Shown here: one piece after another, positions 22,935-33,126 of the stretch
Layout: the number at the start of each line of letters is the position of its first letter
Position numbering within the stretch: the first letter of the stretch is position 1
Assembly (NCBI GenBank): GCA_037903475.1
Contig: JBAJFG010000284.1
Span: 62,001 to 126,000, forward strand
Direction: 5' to 3'
Length of the DNA: 64,000 bases
Source: Ancylostoma caninum
Lineage: Eukaryota > Nematoda > Chromadorea > Rhabditida > Ancylostomatidae
Position numbers and translations under genes: made by a program
The notes under the pieces: generated by a model
What the model saw: only the letters and a program-made list of their open reading frames with translations
The model's database searches: none
What the model was told of the DNA's origin: nothing

Positions 22935-24713
22935 TACAATGTCATGCATTCCTATTTAGAGGCTTTTACTCTTTGTTTCTCCATCGGCGGACCCGTATCC
23001 ATATATAGTTGATTGGATATACAATGTCATGCATTCTTATTTAGAGGCTTTTACTCTTTCTTAGTGCAGAAGCTTTCTCGAAACGAACGGATGTCGTGAC
23101 TACACAATCGCCGCGAGAATTCAGCAGGGGATGTGGCAATGGCATCCACCAGATGAGGCGACCGCGTAGATCCAGCCTTCCCGAAGCTTCCGAGACGCTG
23201 CAGCTCTCATAGCACCCGTCCGTTTCTTCGTACAAGTGGAGACAGCGTCACAACAGTGGAAGGCTGGTTTTCCTGCTGCGTACATTGTGCAGCCTGAAAG
23301 CTCGTAAACACTCCCTCACTCCTATGCGGCGAGACCGCCAGCGAAGGTGATGAAATCACCATCCCGTGCATGCGGGAGAGCCAGCCGTGACGTAATTGCG
23401 AGTCCCGAAACGAACGTGTCTGCGTCCATGGAAATCGGCCATTTCGCCCCACAGTCTGCGCCTCAAGATTGCGGTGTCTATGAGTGCCGCCCCGTATCTC
23501 TAACCGCTCTAGCCCCTTTACGGCGCTTTGTTTAATAGATTGACGTATACTTTGTAGATCTGGATTTGTTTCCATAAAGTTGATAAACTCATTTATGCTG
23601 TTAATATGTTTCTCTTTATTGCGATGACGTCTATTATTACTTCGTTTGTTTTTTTTTAATATGTAGACAAAAATATGGATGGTTGCTTTTATATGTAAGT
23701 GGATTAGGTATATGCGAGATATTACCATAGCTACGTATGTTATCATTATTTCCAAAAGGGTACGCTGTATTCAAAAGTTTTATCCAAAACATCTCTTTTT
23801 CATTCAAGAGTGATTTATCAGCATTTTCAGGTAAGTTGTCTAATATTGAAAAGGATATTGTTTTATCAGAAGAGCAATTACGAAAATGTTGGTAGAGATA
23901 ATTATATGCTTTCATATTATGAATATTATATAGATGTTCCTTAATTCTATCTTTTATTTTACGTGTTGTGAGACCAACATATTGTAAGTTACAATTTGAA
24001 CAGCTAAGACAGTAAATGACGTTACTGCTTTGGCAGTTAGTGTTGTTAGTTATATAGGTATTTATTTTAAGTTTAGTAGATTGAGAAATAACGAAAGGTG
24101 ATGTGTTCATTAACGGACATATGGAGCAATTTTGTCCACATGATGTAGCATTGTTGTCATTCCCAAAATTCATAAGGATGTATTGATTAGCATCTTTATG
24201 TTTTTTGAAATATTGGTTACGAAAATAAGGGACATTGTTAGAGGAAGAGGGGACGGTATCTGAATTATTGAAAGACCCTAAATCTAAGTATATGGAGGAT
24301 CTAGCCCATATACAGAGGAAAGACTCCTTATGAAGGTTCGGAAGGGCTGCTTCCAGGTTGTGGTTATCCCTTAGAAAATAGCCGTAATTGTTGATGAACG
24401 TGTTAGGGAATTTCTAGACCCTTTCGGAGGCGTGTTAGCCCTCTTTCCCTACCAGCTAACACTTGCTTAACCCCATCAAAAGAGCCCCTATTGTTTAGGG
24501 ATAGGTCCCTTTAGTATTAAAAAATGGGGGAGGAGAAAACAAAGTGGGGAGGGTTGGAAATTAAGAAGGGTTAATGGAAAGTAACAATTGAATTCTACGT
24601 ATGTTGCTAATCAGTTATTTGTTATTATGTAGTCTTATTTTTTATTAATAGGAATGAAAGAAATGAATAGTGATAATTATTGTGGACAAAATATTACTGT
24701 TTAATTTTTTCAG

Positions 24714-24946
24714 GATTTGTAAACGGTTACAATAGTGTTAGTAATAGGAATGAACATGAACAGAAAAATTATGACGCGCAAGAGTTCGTGAACAAGCGAG
24801 CGCTTTGTGATTGGATACGTGTCACCGGTTTAACAGTTAAACGTGGGAGGCGATTTGATACTGTTCTAGAGGATTTGGCTCGCAATATTTTGAGGTAAGT
24901 AGATGCTGCTATTGGTGCTATGGTACTTTTTAGTTCAAAGGTTTAA
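24714..24946 (+). CDS. Last two exons of a plus-strand gene, probably that starting at 8250
   Basis: The exon 24714-24894 follows the acceptor TTTTTTCAG and ends with the donor GTAAGT. A 39-bp intron leads to the final exon 24934-24946 with the stop TAA at 24944-24946. A polyadenylation signal AATAAA lies at 24977-24982. The encoded tail is charged and includes DAQEFVNKRALCDWIRVTG and RGRRFDTVLEDLARNIL. No family is recognised. The first exon begins in the phase needed to follow the 8250-8790 exons, which is supportive but has a one-in-three chance of being fortuitous. The introns and poly-A signal argue for a real 3' gene end. Confidence 0.5.
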
Positions 24947-24976
24947 ATTGGGTGATCAAATTATAGATATCCTTCC

Positions 24977-24982
24977 AATAAA
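24977..24982 (+). terminator. Polyadenylation signal
   Basis: AATAAA lies 31 bp beyond the stop codon of the preceding exon, at normal distance for a short nematode 3' untranslated region. Confidence 0.5.
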
Positions 24983-25197
24983 GCATCTCCATTTTCTTGG
25001 CCTTCAGTGGCAGGAGTTAAAAATGGTTCTGTGGCAATACGGGTATGTTGGTGTTTCATTTTTTGGAATCACGAATTTTCAAGAATTCAGTTTAGGCCAA
25101 GGTGTCATACGATTTTTGGAAGTATTTCGTAACTGAGGGCAAAAACCATCTGAGAGAACACAATAAAGAAAATAAGTCCAACATACAGTTAAATGTA

Positions 25198-25890
<693 letters not shown>

Positions 25891-26821
25891 GTCTATGTTG
25901 TAAATAATTGGTCTATCTCTTCCAGTATAAAACTTCAATGCTGTTTTGAGGTTATGCTTGAATTTGATGGGTTATTACACCCTTCATATCTGCTCTTTTT
26001 GCATAGCTTTCACGTTTTTCTCTTTCTCTCAACCTCTGTCAAACGAATCCACAAGCAACTTTAGGGAAGTGACCTATGAGGAAGCACAGAGTTTTCAATG
26101 CCCATGCATTGCCAAACAACAGAGGAATATCACAAAAAATGTAAGTTACACGAATAGCGACTAACTCTTGCTGGTAGCTCTGAAATTTCTCTCTAAGACC
26201 CCCTCAGCACCGGTAGCAAGAGTGGGAAGCGTGTTTTAGGGAGCAGATCATGATGTATCACTTCAGCGACACGAAGAAGACAATTCAGAGGGTGCTTATC
26301 TCACTATTATTAAGCGAACTTGTTGTCCATAAGATGTATTCTCAAAAAATGTGAGTCCAAGCAACGAAAATCTGGAAGAAGAACAAGAACATCTCGTGAA
26401 TTCCCTGTAAGACTGCTTAAGTGGTGGTGTCATGAACCTGGAACAAGCCGCCGTGTTCATATTTGACCAAAAAGCACTGAGGACATTCAACATGGCCATC
26501 TATGAGGTTATCAGTTTCCTTTGAATCTAAAGCTTCGCTCGGCTTTCTGTCTAAAATAATCAGGAACATTTACCCAGTTTCAAATTTATCCAATGTACTA
26601 CTTATAGGAAAGGGTTTTTTTGAAGCTTTGGATCGAAAATCTTTCTCATCGCTTATGCCCAACTCCTTCCAGATTGGTTTGCTACCGCATAGGTTTCTTT
26701 TTACAAATCAATCACTTAGTAAAAACTGGATTCGTTATCAAAGTTTTTTTGGGTATGGGGTGTTCTCTGGTCCTCGTCACAATACCGTATACTTGGTATG
26801 ATATGATATGATATGATATGA
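25891..26821. other. No gene recognised; short (ATGAT)n at the right end
   Basis: Frames of about 70-100 codons (for example 26502-26801) have no recognisable domain. A short pentanucleotide run (ATGAT)n occupies about 26798-26821 and directly abuts the Helitron end at 26822. Confidence 0.4.
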
Positions 26822-27928
26822 CTAGCGCCCCTTCAGGACGCTAGAAAATGGGGTGAGGCAGCCACATGAGGTATGTGCTAAAGCTTCACACGTATGAAAT
26901 GCTTAGAAAATCATCAAAAAAGCAAAGCTAATCATTATCTCAGCTCAAATACGAAATTCTCCTTATGAGTTGCGTATACCCTACGTGTCTGGCCACCTCG
27001 CCAACGTTGGGTTTCGAGTCTTCTCGCCATCCTAGCCTTGCCTGCAAATTCCTAATCACGCATCTACATGCAAAGCTAATTTCCGATACAATGATACTAC
27101 CTACTCTTTTTTGTCACATTTCTTACATGCCTATGGACCCGTTATGAACAGCCAACAGAGAGGAAGAAGAGATGGTCGACTGGGACACGAATGAGCGCGT
27201 GCCCCTACTCCACCGGTAGACGTGCATCCTGGAGTTTTCCCCACTATTGGACCACTGCGGACCCATTCTCCATCAGTGCACCAGTATCCTGCAGCTTATC
27301 CCACTGTTGAGCTAGGGCAGACCTTCCTCCATTTGTAGATCTGTATCCTCGCGTTCTTCCTACTACTGGGCCAGCGCAGACCCGAGTCATCGACGGGACT
27401 CGCATCTCGACGCTTTCCCCACACTTTCGGCGATTATCGCATGCCGGCTCAAATCCGCGAAGTATAGGATAGCAGATCATTGCCAGCCACGTCGCTGCTA
27501 GAGCACGCATGTGACAACAGAGGAGATCCGCTAGCTTCTCCCGCTATTTTCACAGCATGCGAGGGCGATGTGCTCCCTTCTGTTACCACATGCGTGCTCT
27601 AGCAGTGACGTGGCTGGCGATGCTCTACTATCCGATACCCCATAGATGTGAGCTGGTATGCAATCATCTCCTAGAGCCTGGTGATGAATTTTGGAGTTCA
27701 TCTCACCGCCGAAGGCACTGTAGATCCCCTAGAGTTTCCCATTCGCGAAGTAGCTGTTATTCTAAACATACCACACTGGCTTCCTGCAATGATAAAATAC
27801 GCCTCGGTCACCACGGGATGCGCTGTAAACCATCCAGACCATTCAAACCTCAAACATCTAGTGTTCTATGGGTGCTTCATTTGAAATTTTATAGGAACCA
27901 GCCCCCTTACGGCGCTTTGTTTAATAGA
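26822..27928 (-). mobile_element. Non-autonomous Helitron, 1,107 bp
   Basis: The 3' end is a hairpin CTAGCGCCCC..GGACGCTAG (26822-26844) followed on the minus strand by T (26821). The 5' end TCTATTAAACAAAGCGCCGT lies at 27928 behind an A (complement of 27929). It holds a few degenerate 60-bp minisatellite units (27205-27420) and a large palindrome (about 27440-27650). No protein is encoded. Confidence 0.75.
27440..27650. repeat. Long inverted repeat with roughly 85-bp arms
   Basis: The left arm reads CAGCCACGTCGCTGCTAGAG...CATGTG and the right arm carries the reverse complement (CACATGCGTGCTCTAGCAGTG...), with a spacer of about 60 bp. It can form a strong hairpin. It lies inside the Helitron. 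Confidence 0.7.
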
Positions 27929-29250
27929 TCGTTAACTCCGACGCGGCCTACAAAATCCGTAGGTTCGACTACGGTGACTCGATTGCCCCTCATTCGGTCG
28001 AAGTGTTCGCTGCTGAAATGCTCTTGAAAGGCTATGCATTGGACTAGTGATAGACTCACACACATTTCCGCCAAAGCACATTTCCGATGGATACCTGAGA
28101 ATTTGAATTCCAGGCCGACGTCGGGAGAAGCGATAGGCAAAAGAGATATGAGATCTGCACAGTATAGCGAGACAGCCGTGCCAAGTCCGTCATCAGACCT
28201 TAATTCAGACAACTGCAGCAGCTGGAATTGTCACGTCGAGGAAGATTACCGTTTTATTGAGGTAACGTGATGCACAGACGCGATACATCACCTGAGTCGT
28301 TATTCTTGAGCGGCACCTTAAAGCTGCTACTGCTTCCTTTACTTCAATTCAAATGTCAAACATACTGTTGGGATACCAGTGACGAAGACAGTAGCAGCTA
28401 CGTATATCGGTGACGCTCAGCAATCGGGAGCTCACAGATTATCCACGTGTCGTATCATAGTGCGTCAACGCTTTCCATCAGTAGTACAGTAAGACTTGCA
28501 AATGTCATTTGGCCTTTCTGCTTTGCTCATCGGTCTTTCTTAAAGGTTCTGGAACATGGATCAAATGTGTGTGCGAAAATTCATTTTGCTTTGGTGGCAA
28601 CGAAGTGTTTATGATGTTCCCACTGCACCATATTCTCGAGAGTGGAAGGAAGTAGCAGAGTGAATGGCAGTGCTCAAAGAGTCCAGAAAAATCACAGAAA
28701 TTGAAAATAACTCATGCAAGAGTTGGCGACTAAGAAGGCAAGCGAAAGCGCAGAACTTTACTAGAAAACCACCACAGGTCAGATGTTAGCACTGTAGGAT
28801 CCTGCTAAGATGATGGAGGACAACACTTGCCGTTCCTTTTCTCCCATTTTTGTTTTTAGAAGTTGGAAAGTCCGTTTTTTCTGTAACGGAAATATAAAAC
28901 GAAGGCGGCACACGAAATAATGCTGATAATCGTAACCAGCATCTTGAACATCCCCTCTATACAAAATTTGAGTGGATTTTTTGAGACACCGTATCTACAG
29001 TATAGCCACCGTAATCCTCAAAAACGGAACTAGTGTACAAAACGGATTCAATGCTCGTGTTTAGCTACTCGAATAACCTCTCTATGTGAAGTTCGGGTGT
29101 AAAAATTTTCTTAAATTTTGGGGCTGAAACAGCCGAACGGCACCGTACTCGCTTGCTACGATAAGTTCAGGATCTCTCACTTCATTTGTCGCTTCGCCTC
29201 CTTATGAGTACTTTCTTTTTTATCCTTAGGGATTTTGCCTACCCACCCAC
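27929..29250. other. No gene recognised
   Basis: The short frames have no domain and no convincing splice pattern. Poly-purine and A-rich pieces occur, but there is no structured repeat that I can name. Confidence 0.4.
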
Positions 29251-29269
29251 ACTTCGGGAAGAAATTCTC

Positions 29270-30110
29270 GCCGCAACCAACCGCCTATGACACTGTGCAG
29301 CCGCTAATTAGCGGCCAGGCCGATACCTTACCGATAATGACCAGGGAAGACACCTGGTCCTGACCGCTGATCATATGTGGGGGGGAGGGAGTCCACGGCA
29401 AGTGCGGCAAGTGTCCGAGTTGAGACTATACATCACCTTGACTCTCGTTGATCTTCGGGTATACCAAGTGGGCGCCAGCAATCCGTTTTGCGAGCTCGGA
29501 CGTTAGCTGGTGGTTGCCTGTGGCTCTCGCGGCTCACGCTGCCGTATAAGCTCGAGGGTTTCATGACAGAGTCGTCTCTTGGTGGCTCTTGAACCGTCGG
29601 CGCTCTTTGCGCTGTCGCGGAGACGCTGACCTCAATTCCGTTATGGTACTCTCCACCGGGTGACTCCTACGTCCAGCGTAGGGAGGTTGGCTTCTGAAAT
29701 TGTGAGTTACCACGGATGGACTTCGTCGTCATGATGAACTCAGACTGCCTCTCTCCCTGTTCGTTCCACTGCAGGCCGTGGGTACCGATGTGAAGTTCCT
29801 CAGGCGTTCTCCTAGGGCCAATCTTGGCGTTGAACTCGCCAACGATGACCTTTTGAAAAGTGTGGTCTTACCTGTAGAACTTCTCCAAGTCTATATAGGA
29901 GGCCTCGATCTCCTCTTCGTCGTAGCTGGATGTTGGAGCGAGACGAAGATAGTCACGGTCGGCATTGATCCACATCCTCTCAATCGCAAACGTCCGATTC
30001 GGGTTGTTAGTTGTTCGAACGAATCGATGTTCATGATCAAGTTTGTGTTGACGAAGACACCGACTCCACCAACTCCTCTACCTGACCCAATGACCTTGTA
30101 GCATCGCGAC
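29270..30110 (-). pseudogene. RTE-type LINE fragment (endonuclease region)
   Basis: The minus strand, read across several frameshifts and stops, gives a nematode endonuclease/reverse-transcriptase pattern: GGVGVFVNTNLI, then VIVGEFNAKIG (usual VGDFNAKIG), then FQKPTSLRWT-ESPGG (usual RRWTWESPNG). These are the middle and C-terminal motifs of an APE-type endonuclease. The RT is not present. The Asp-to-Glu change and several stops show decay. It sits between two Helitrons. Confidence 0.7.
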
Positions 30111-30379
30111 TAACCGGCTGGGATCCCTCGTATGAGGGAGATCCGTGGAGACTATACATATGGTTCAGAAATGAAGTAGTTTATTATCGCGTAGGAGCAC
30201 AGAGTTGCTTTTGAAAGGTCGCACACGTTCCACCTAATTGGTTGCAGTTTTTTTAAACTGCCTAGCATGTGAAAGCGGCTCGCAAAGGCGTGGAACGCAT
30301 TTTTTCGATCTGTGCAATACCCATTCCGCAATGGACGGTCTGTATATTCAGGAGGTTTTTCCAAGTTACATACTTATTA

Positions 30380-30650
30380 TTACTAGCTTGTACGAAAGCT
30401 TCACGCAAGCTAATGATAATGCTACATGTAAGTTGTTCCTGTTTCCAGTTTCCAGAAAATTACGTGTGAGCTTACAGAACGCCTTTCGTAAGCTTACATG
30501 CAACCTTTTCATAAAACTTACACGTAAGCTTCTTGTAAACCTAAATGTAGGGTTTTAAAAAAATAAGCTTACATGTCGGCTTTTTGTAAACTTACATGCA
30601 ATATTTTTGTGAGCTTACATGTAACTTTTTGGCGAGCTAAACAACTTTCA
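30380..30650. repeat. Degenerate roughly 34-bp tandem repeat
   Basis: GTAAGCTTACATGCAA-type units recur, each followed by a T-rich spacer, seven or eight times with heavy divergence. The GTAAGCTTAC core is palindromic. No coding role is visible. Confidence 0.65.
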
Positions 30651-31310
30651 TTTGACATTTGAAGCCTTCACGCAAACTAAGAATAATGTCGCATGTAATT
30701 TGAGGAAAAACTTCGGATTTCAGCATTGTAGAATGACTCACGTCAGCACCTGCACACGTCCGGCGCGCATGTTACCTATTACCTTAAGTTTGAAGCACCT
30801 GATTCACCCCTTCTACGGGAAGAAAATAGGGGAAATACCGTGTTCAAACTGCAATTGCACGTGATTGGCAGCTGCCGGGCAGTAAATAAGGGAGTTGAGC
30901 CTGTAAACGTGCGAAGAACCCAGTTAGAACGCGCACCCTCGCTAGAGCCACTTGCAGCATTTCGGGCTCAGAGGCCAACAAAGGGGGCAGTGACTGCTGA
31001 TATCCGGTGAAGAGCCACGCCCCCTGCGAGGATTGGAGCCCAGTTCTCAGGTGGGTCGTTTCGCGTTTGGCCACCGAATGTCTGAGCTAGAAGAATGATT
31101 TACCAGCAGTGCCTTCAGTAAAAAGTTTTTATTTGGTCTCCAAAGTAGTTCCTGTGCCGCTATAGCAGTGCCGCAAACAACTAGCGCAGTTGCTCATGGA
31201 CATCAGTACGCCATCATATCCCAGCAAAGTTTTCTGAAAATTTCTGTGATAAGATCTCCCGAGGAAAAACCATTTGCAGCAGAAATGTTCCTAAGACATG
31301 GAGAAACAAA
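30651..31310. other. No gene recognised
   Basis: No domain, splice structure or named repeat is seen. The adjoining Helitron begins at 31311. Confidence 0.4.
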
Positions 31311-33126
31311 TCTATTGAACAAAGCGCCGTAAGTGGGCTAGAGCGGCTATACACATTGTTCCATTAACGCAGCGGCACTCATAGACACCGGCATTCTTGA
31401 GGCGCAGACTACGAGGCGAAATGGCCGATTTTTAGAGACACAGACACGTTCGTTCCGGAACTCGCCAACTACGTCACTGGTGGCTCTTCCTCATGCACGG
31501 GATGGTGATTTCATCACCTTCGCTGGCGGTCTCGCAACATAGGAGTGAGGGAGTGCTTACAAGCTTTCCGTCTGCGCAATGTACGACCACCCTTTAACGT
31601 GTGCGGTAGGTAGGGCACTTTCGCTGAAAGGATAGCCGAGCTCGATAGGAGCTGTTTAAGCTCTCAGAAGCCAATGGGCGGCGAGATCTGCACGGTCCGC
31701 TTGATGTGGGGATGCTTCTGCCGCATCTACTGCTGAGGCTTCAATGCGATTGTGCAGTCGCGATATCCGTTCACAGAGAGGAAGCTTGTGCGCTCAAAAT
31801 ACAGAGTAAACGCTTCAATATAGCAAAGATTGACACTGTAGAACCAATCAACCAATAGTTCAAAATCAACAAGTAGATAGTCAAAATTTGTGAGTAACTC
31901 CCAAGTCTTTACTATTCTTGAGATTTACAAAGGGTACGGGTGCTCTGATACAAAACAGGTGTGACGTGGCCCAAAAGTAGTGAAACGCTAGGATAAGGAT
32001 TCACCGATGGGGAGCGGGTTCGATTTGGCCTAACTGTGAGAAAAACACCAGAATAAGGGTTGATCGACAGCTGAAGGGCCCATTAGGCCCATTGTGGCCT
32101 AATAATGAGGAACATACTAGTATGTATACAGGTCCGCCATTATAGCATCAAGTCGCTCTGGCTCAATAAAGTGGAAACGCTAGGATAGGGGTCCACCGAT
32201 GGCACTGAAGGGTCCGGTGTGCTCCAGCAGTGAGGGAAACATCAGAGTGCTGGTCCACCAATGGAGGAAGGACCCGACGTGGCCCAATGGTGCAGAACGC
32301 CAGGATATGGGCTCGATTTGGTGCAGAAATGTGGAGAATGCCCGGGTGCGAGTCTGCGCATGGAGAAGAGGACCCGCTTAGCCTAATTGTGAGGGAGGCG
32401 CCAGAATGCGGGCTCTCAGAAGGAAGAACAGCCTCAGTGGCTCAGTGGTGGGGGGGGACGCCAGGGTACGGGTCCGCCGACGGAGAACGGGCCGCCGTGG
32501 TCCAGTGGTGTGGGGGGACGCCAGGGTACGGGTCCTTAAATGTAGGATGGGTGCGCTGTGGCTCAATAACATGGAGAAGCCAGGATAGGGGCCCACTAAT
32601 GGAGAAAGGGTCCGCTGTGGCCCAGTGGTGTGGAGAACGCCTGTTTACGGCTCCGCCAATATAGGATGGGTCCGCTCTGGGTGTGGAGAATACTAGGATA
32701 CGGTTCAGCCGACGGTGAATGGGTTCGCTGTTACGCAACAGTGAAGATTACGTCAGATATGGGTCCACCGATGGCGAAGGGTTCCACTTTGGCCCAACAG
32801 TGAGGAAGACGCCAGAATGCCGGTCCCAAGATGGTAGAAAATCCAGCCTTGGCCCAATAGTGTAGAGAACGGCAGGATACAGGTCCGTCGATGGAAAACA
32901 CGTCTGTGTTGGCCCAGCAGTGAGGAAAACGCACGATACGCCCTACGATGTAGAACGGTCCTCTCATACTCAAACTCAACTTATAAGAAGGATTTCATAT
33001 CTGAGTCCATTTAATTATCGGTTTTGCTTCTTTATCAATTTGCCAAGTGCGACGCTTTTGCACGTGCCCCAAGTGGCTTCCCCACCCCACTTTCTAGCGT
33101 CCCGAAGGGGCACTAGAAAGTGCTAG
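31311..33126 (+). mobile_element. Non-autonomous Helitron, 1,816 bp
   Basis: It starts TCTATTGAACAAAGCGCCGT behind A 31310 and ends CTAG at 33123-33126, followed by T 33127. The hairpin CTAGCGTCCC..GGGGCACTAG occupies 33093-33115; the extra 11 bases AAAGTGCTAG and the fit to the A|T target favour the later CTAG as the true end. The first 280 bp match the 5' part of the Helitron at 21358-23539. A 60-bp minisatellite array with about 15 units fills 31980-32960. Confidence 0.75.
31980..32960. repeat. 60-bp minisatellite array
   Basis: Units contain CAGGATACGGGTCCACCGAT, GGAGAA-GGGTCCGC-GTGG and CCCAATAGTG. This is the reverse complement of the unit at 21560-22130, as expected from the opposite orientation of this Helitron. 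The frame 32230-32664 and its neighbours are repeat artefacts. Confidence 0.85.

Larger units (their letters stand above)
21358..23539 (-). mobile_element. Non-autonomous Helitron inserted in Naiad B
   Basis: Read on the minus strand it starts TCTATTAAACAAAGCGCCGT behind a host A (23540) and ends with the hairpin CTAGCG...CGCTAG at 21358-21380, followed by a host T (21357). This is the A|TC...CTAG|T pattern of Helitrons. Removing it joins two halves of the Naiad reading frame without gain or loss of a base, as expected for a transposon that makes no target duplication. Inside are a 60-bp minisatellite (about 21560-22130), a mariner, and a 5' region shared with 31311-31590. No Rep/helicase frame is present. 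Confidence 0.8.
19213..24413 (-). mobile_element. Naiad-type Penelope-like retroelement B, split by a Helitron
   Basis: The N-terminal part is 23637-24173: Cys cluster SCGQNCSIC, GIY-YIG nuclease with VIYCLSC and QYVGLT at residues 52-69, and a catalytic Glu in NEKEMFWIK. The frame continues at 23540-23650, is interrupted by the Helitron 21358-23539, and resumes at 21357. The following 710 residues contain CxC (CVC 135-137), DRA (264-266), RT motif A (SADFTNMFTNLP, Asp424), motif B (GVPQGS 508-513) and YMDD (550-553). About 70 residues between motifs A and B fit the insertion-in-fingers region. The frame is open about 80 codons above the ATG at 24173, to a stop at 24414, without another Met. 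One frameshift lies at an A9 run (23648-23656). The RT half is otherwise intact. The protein is clearly diverged from element A. Confidence 0.9.
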
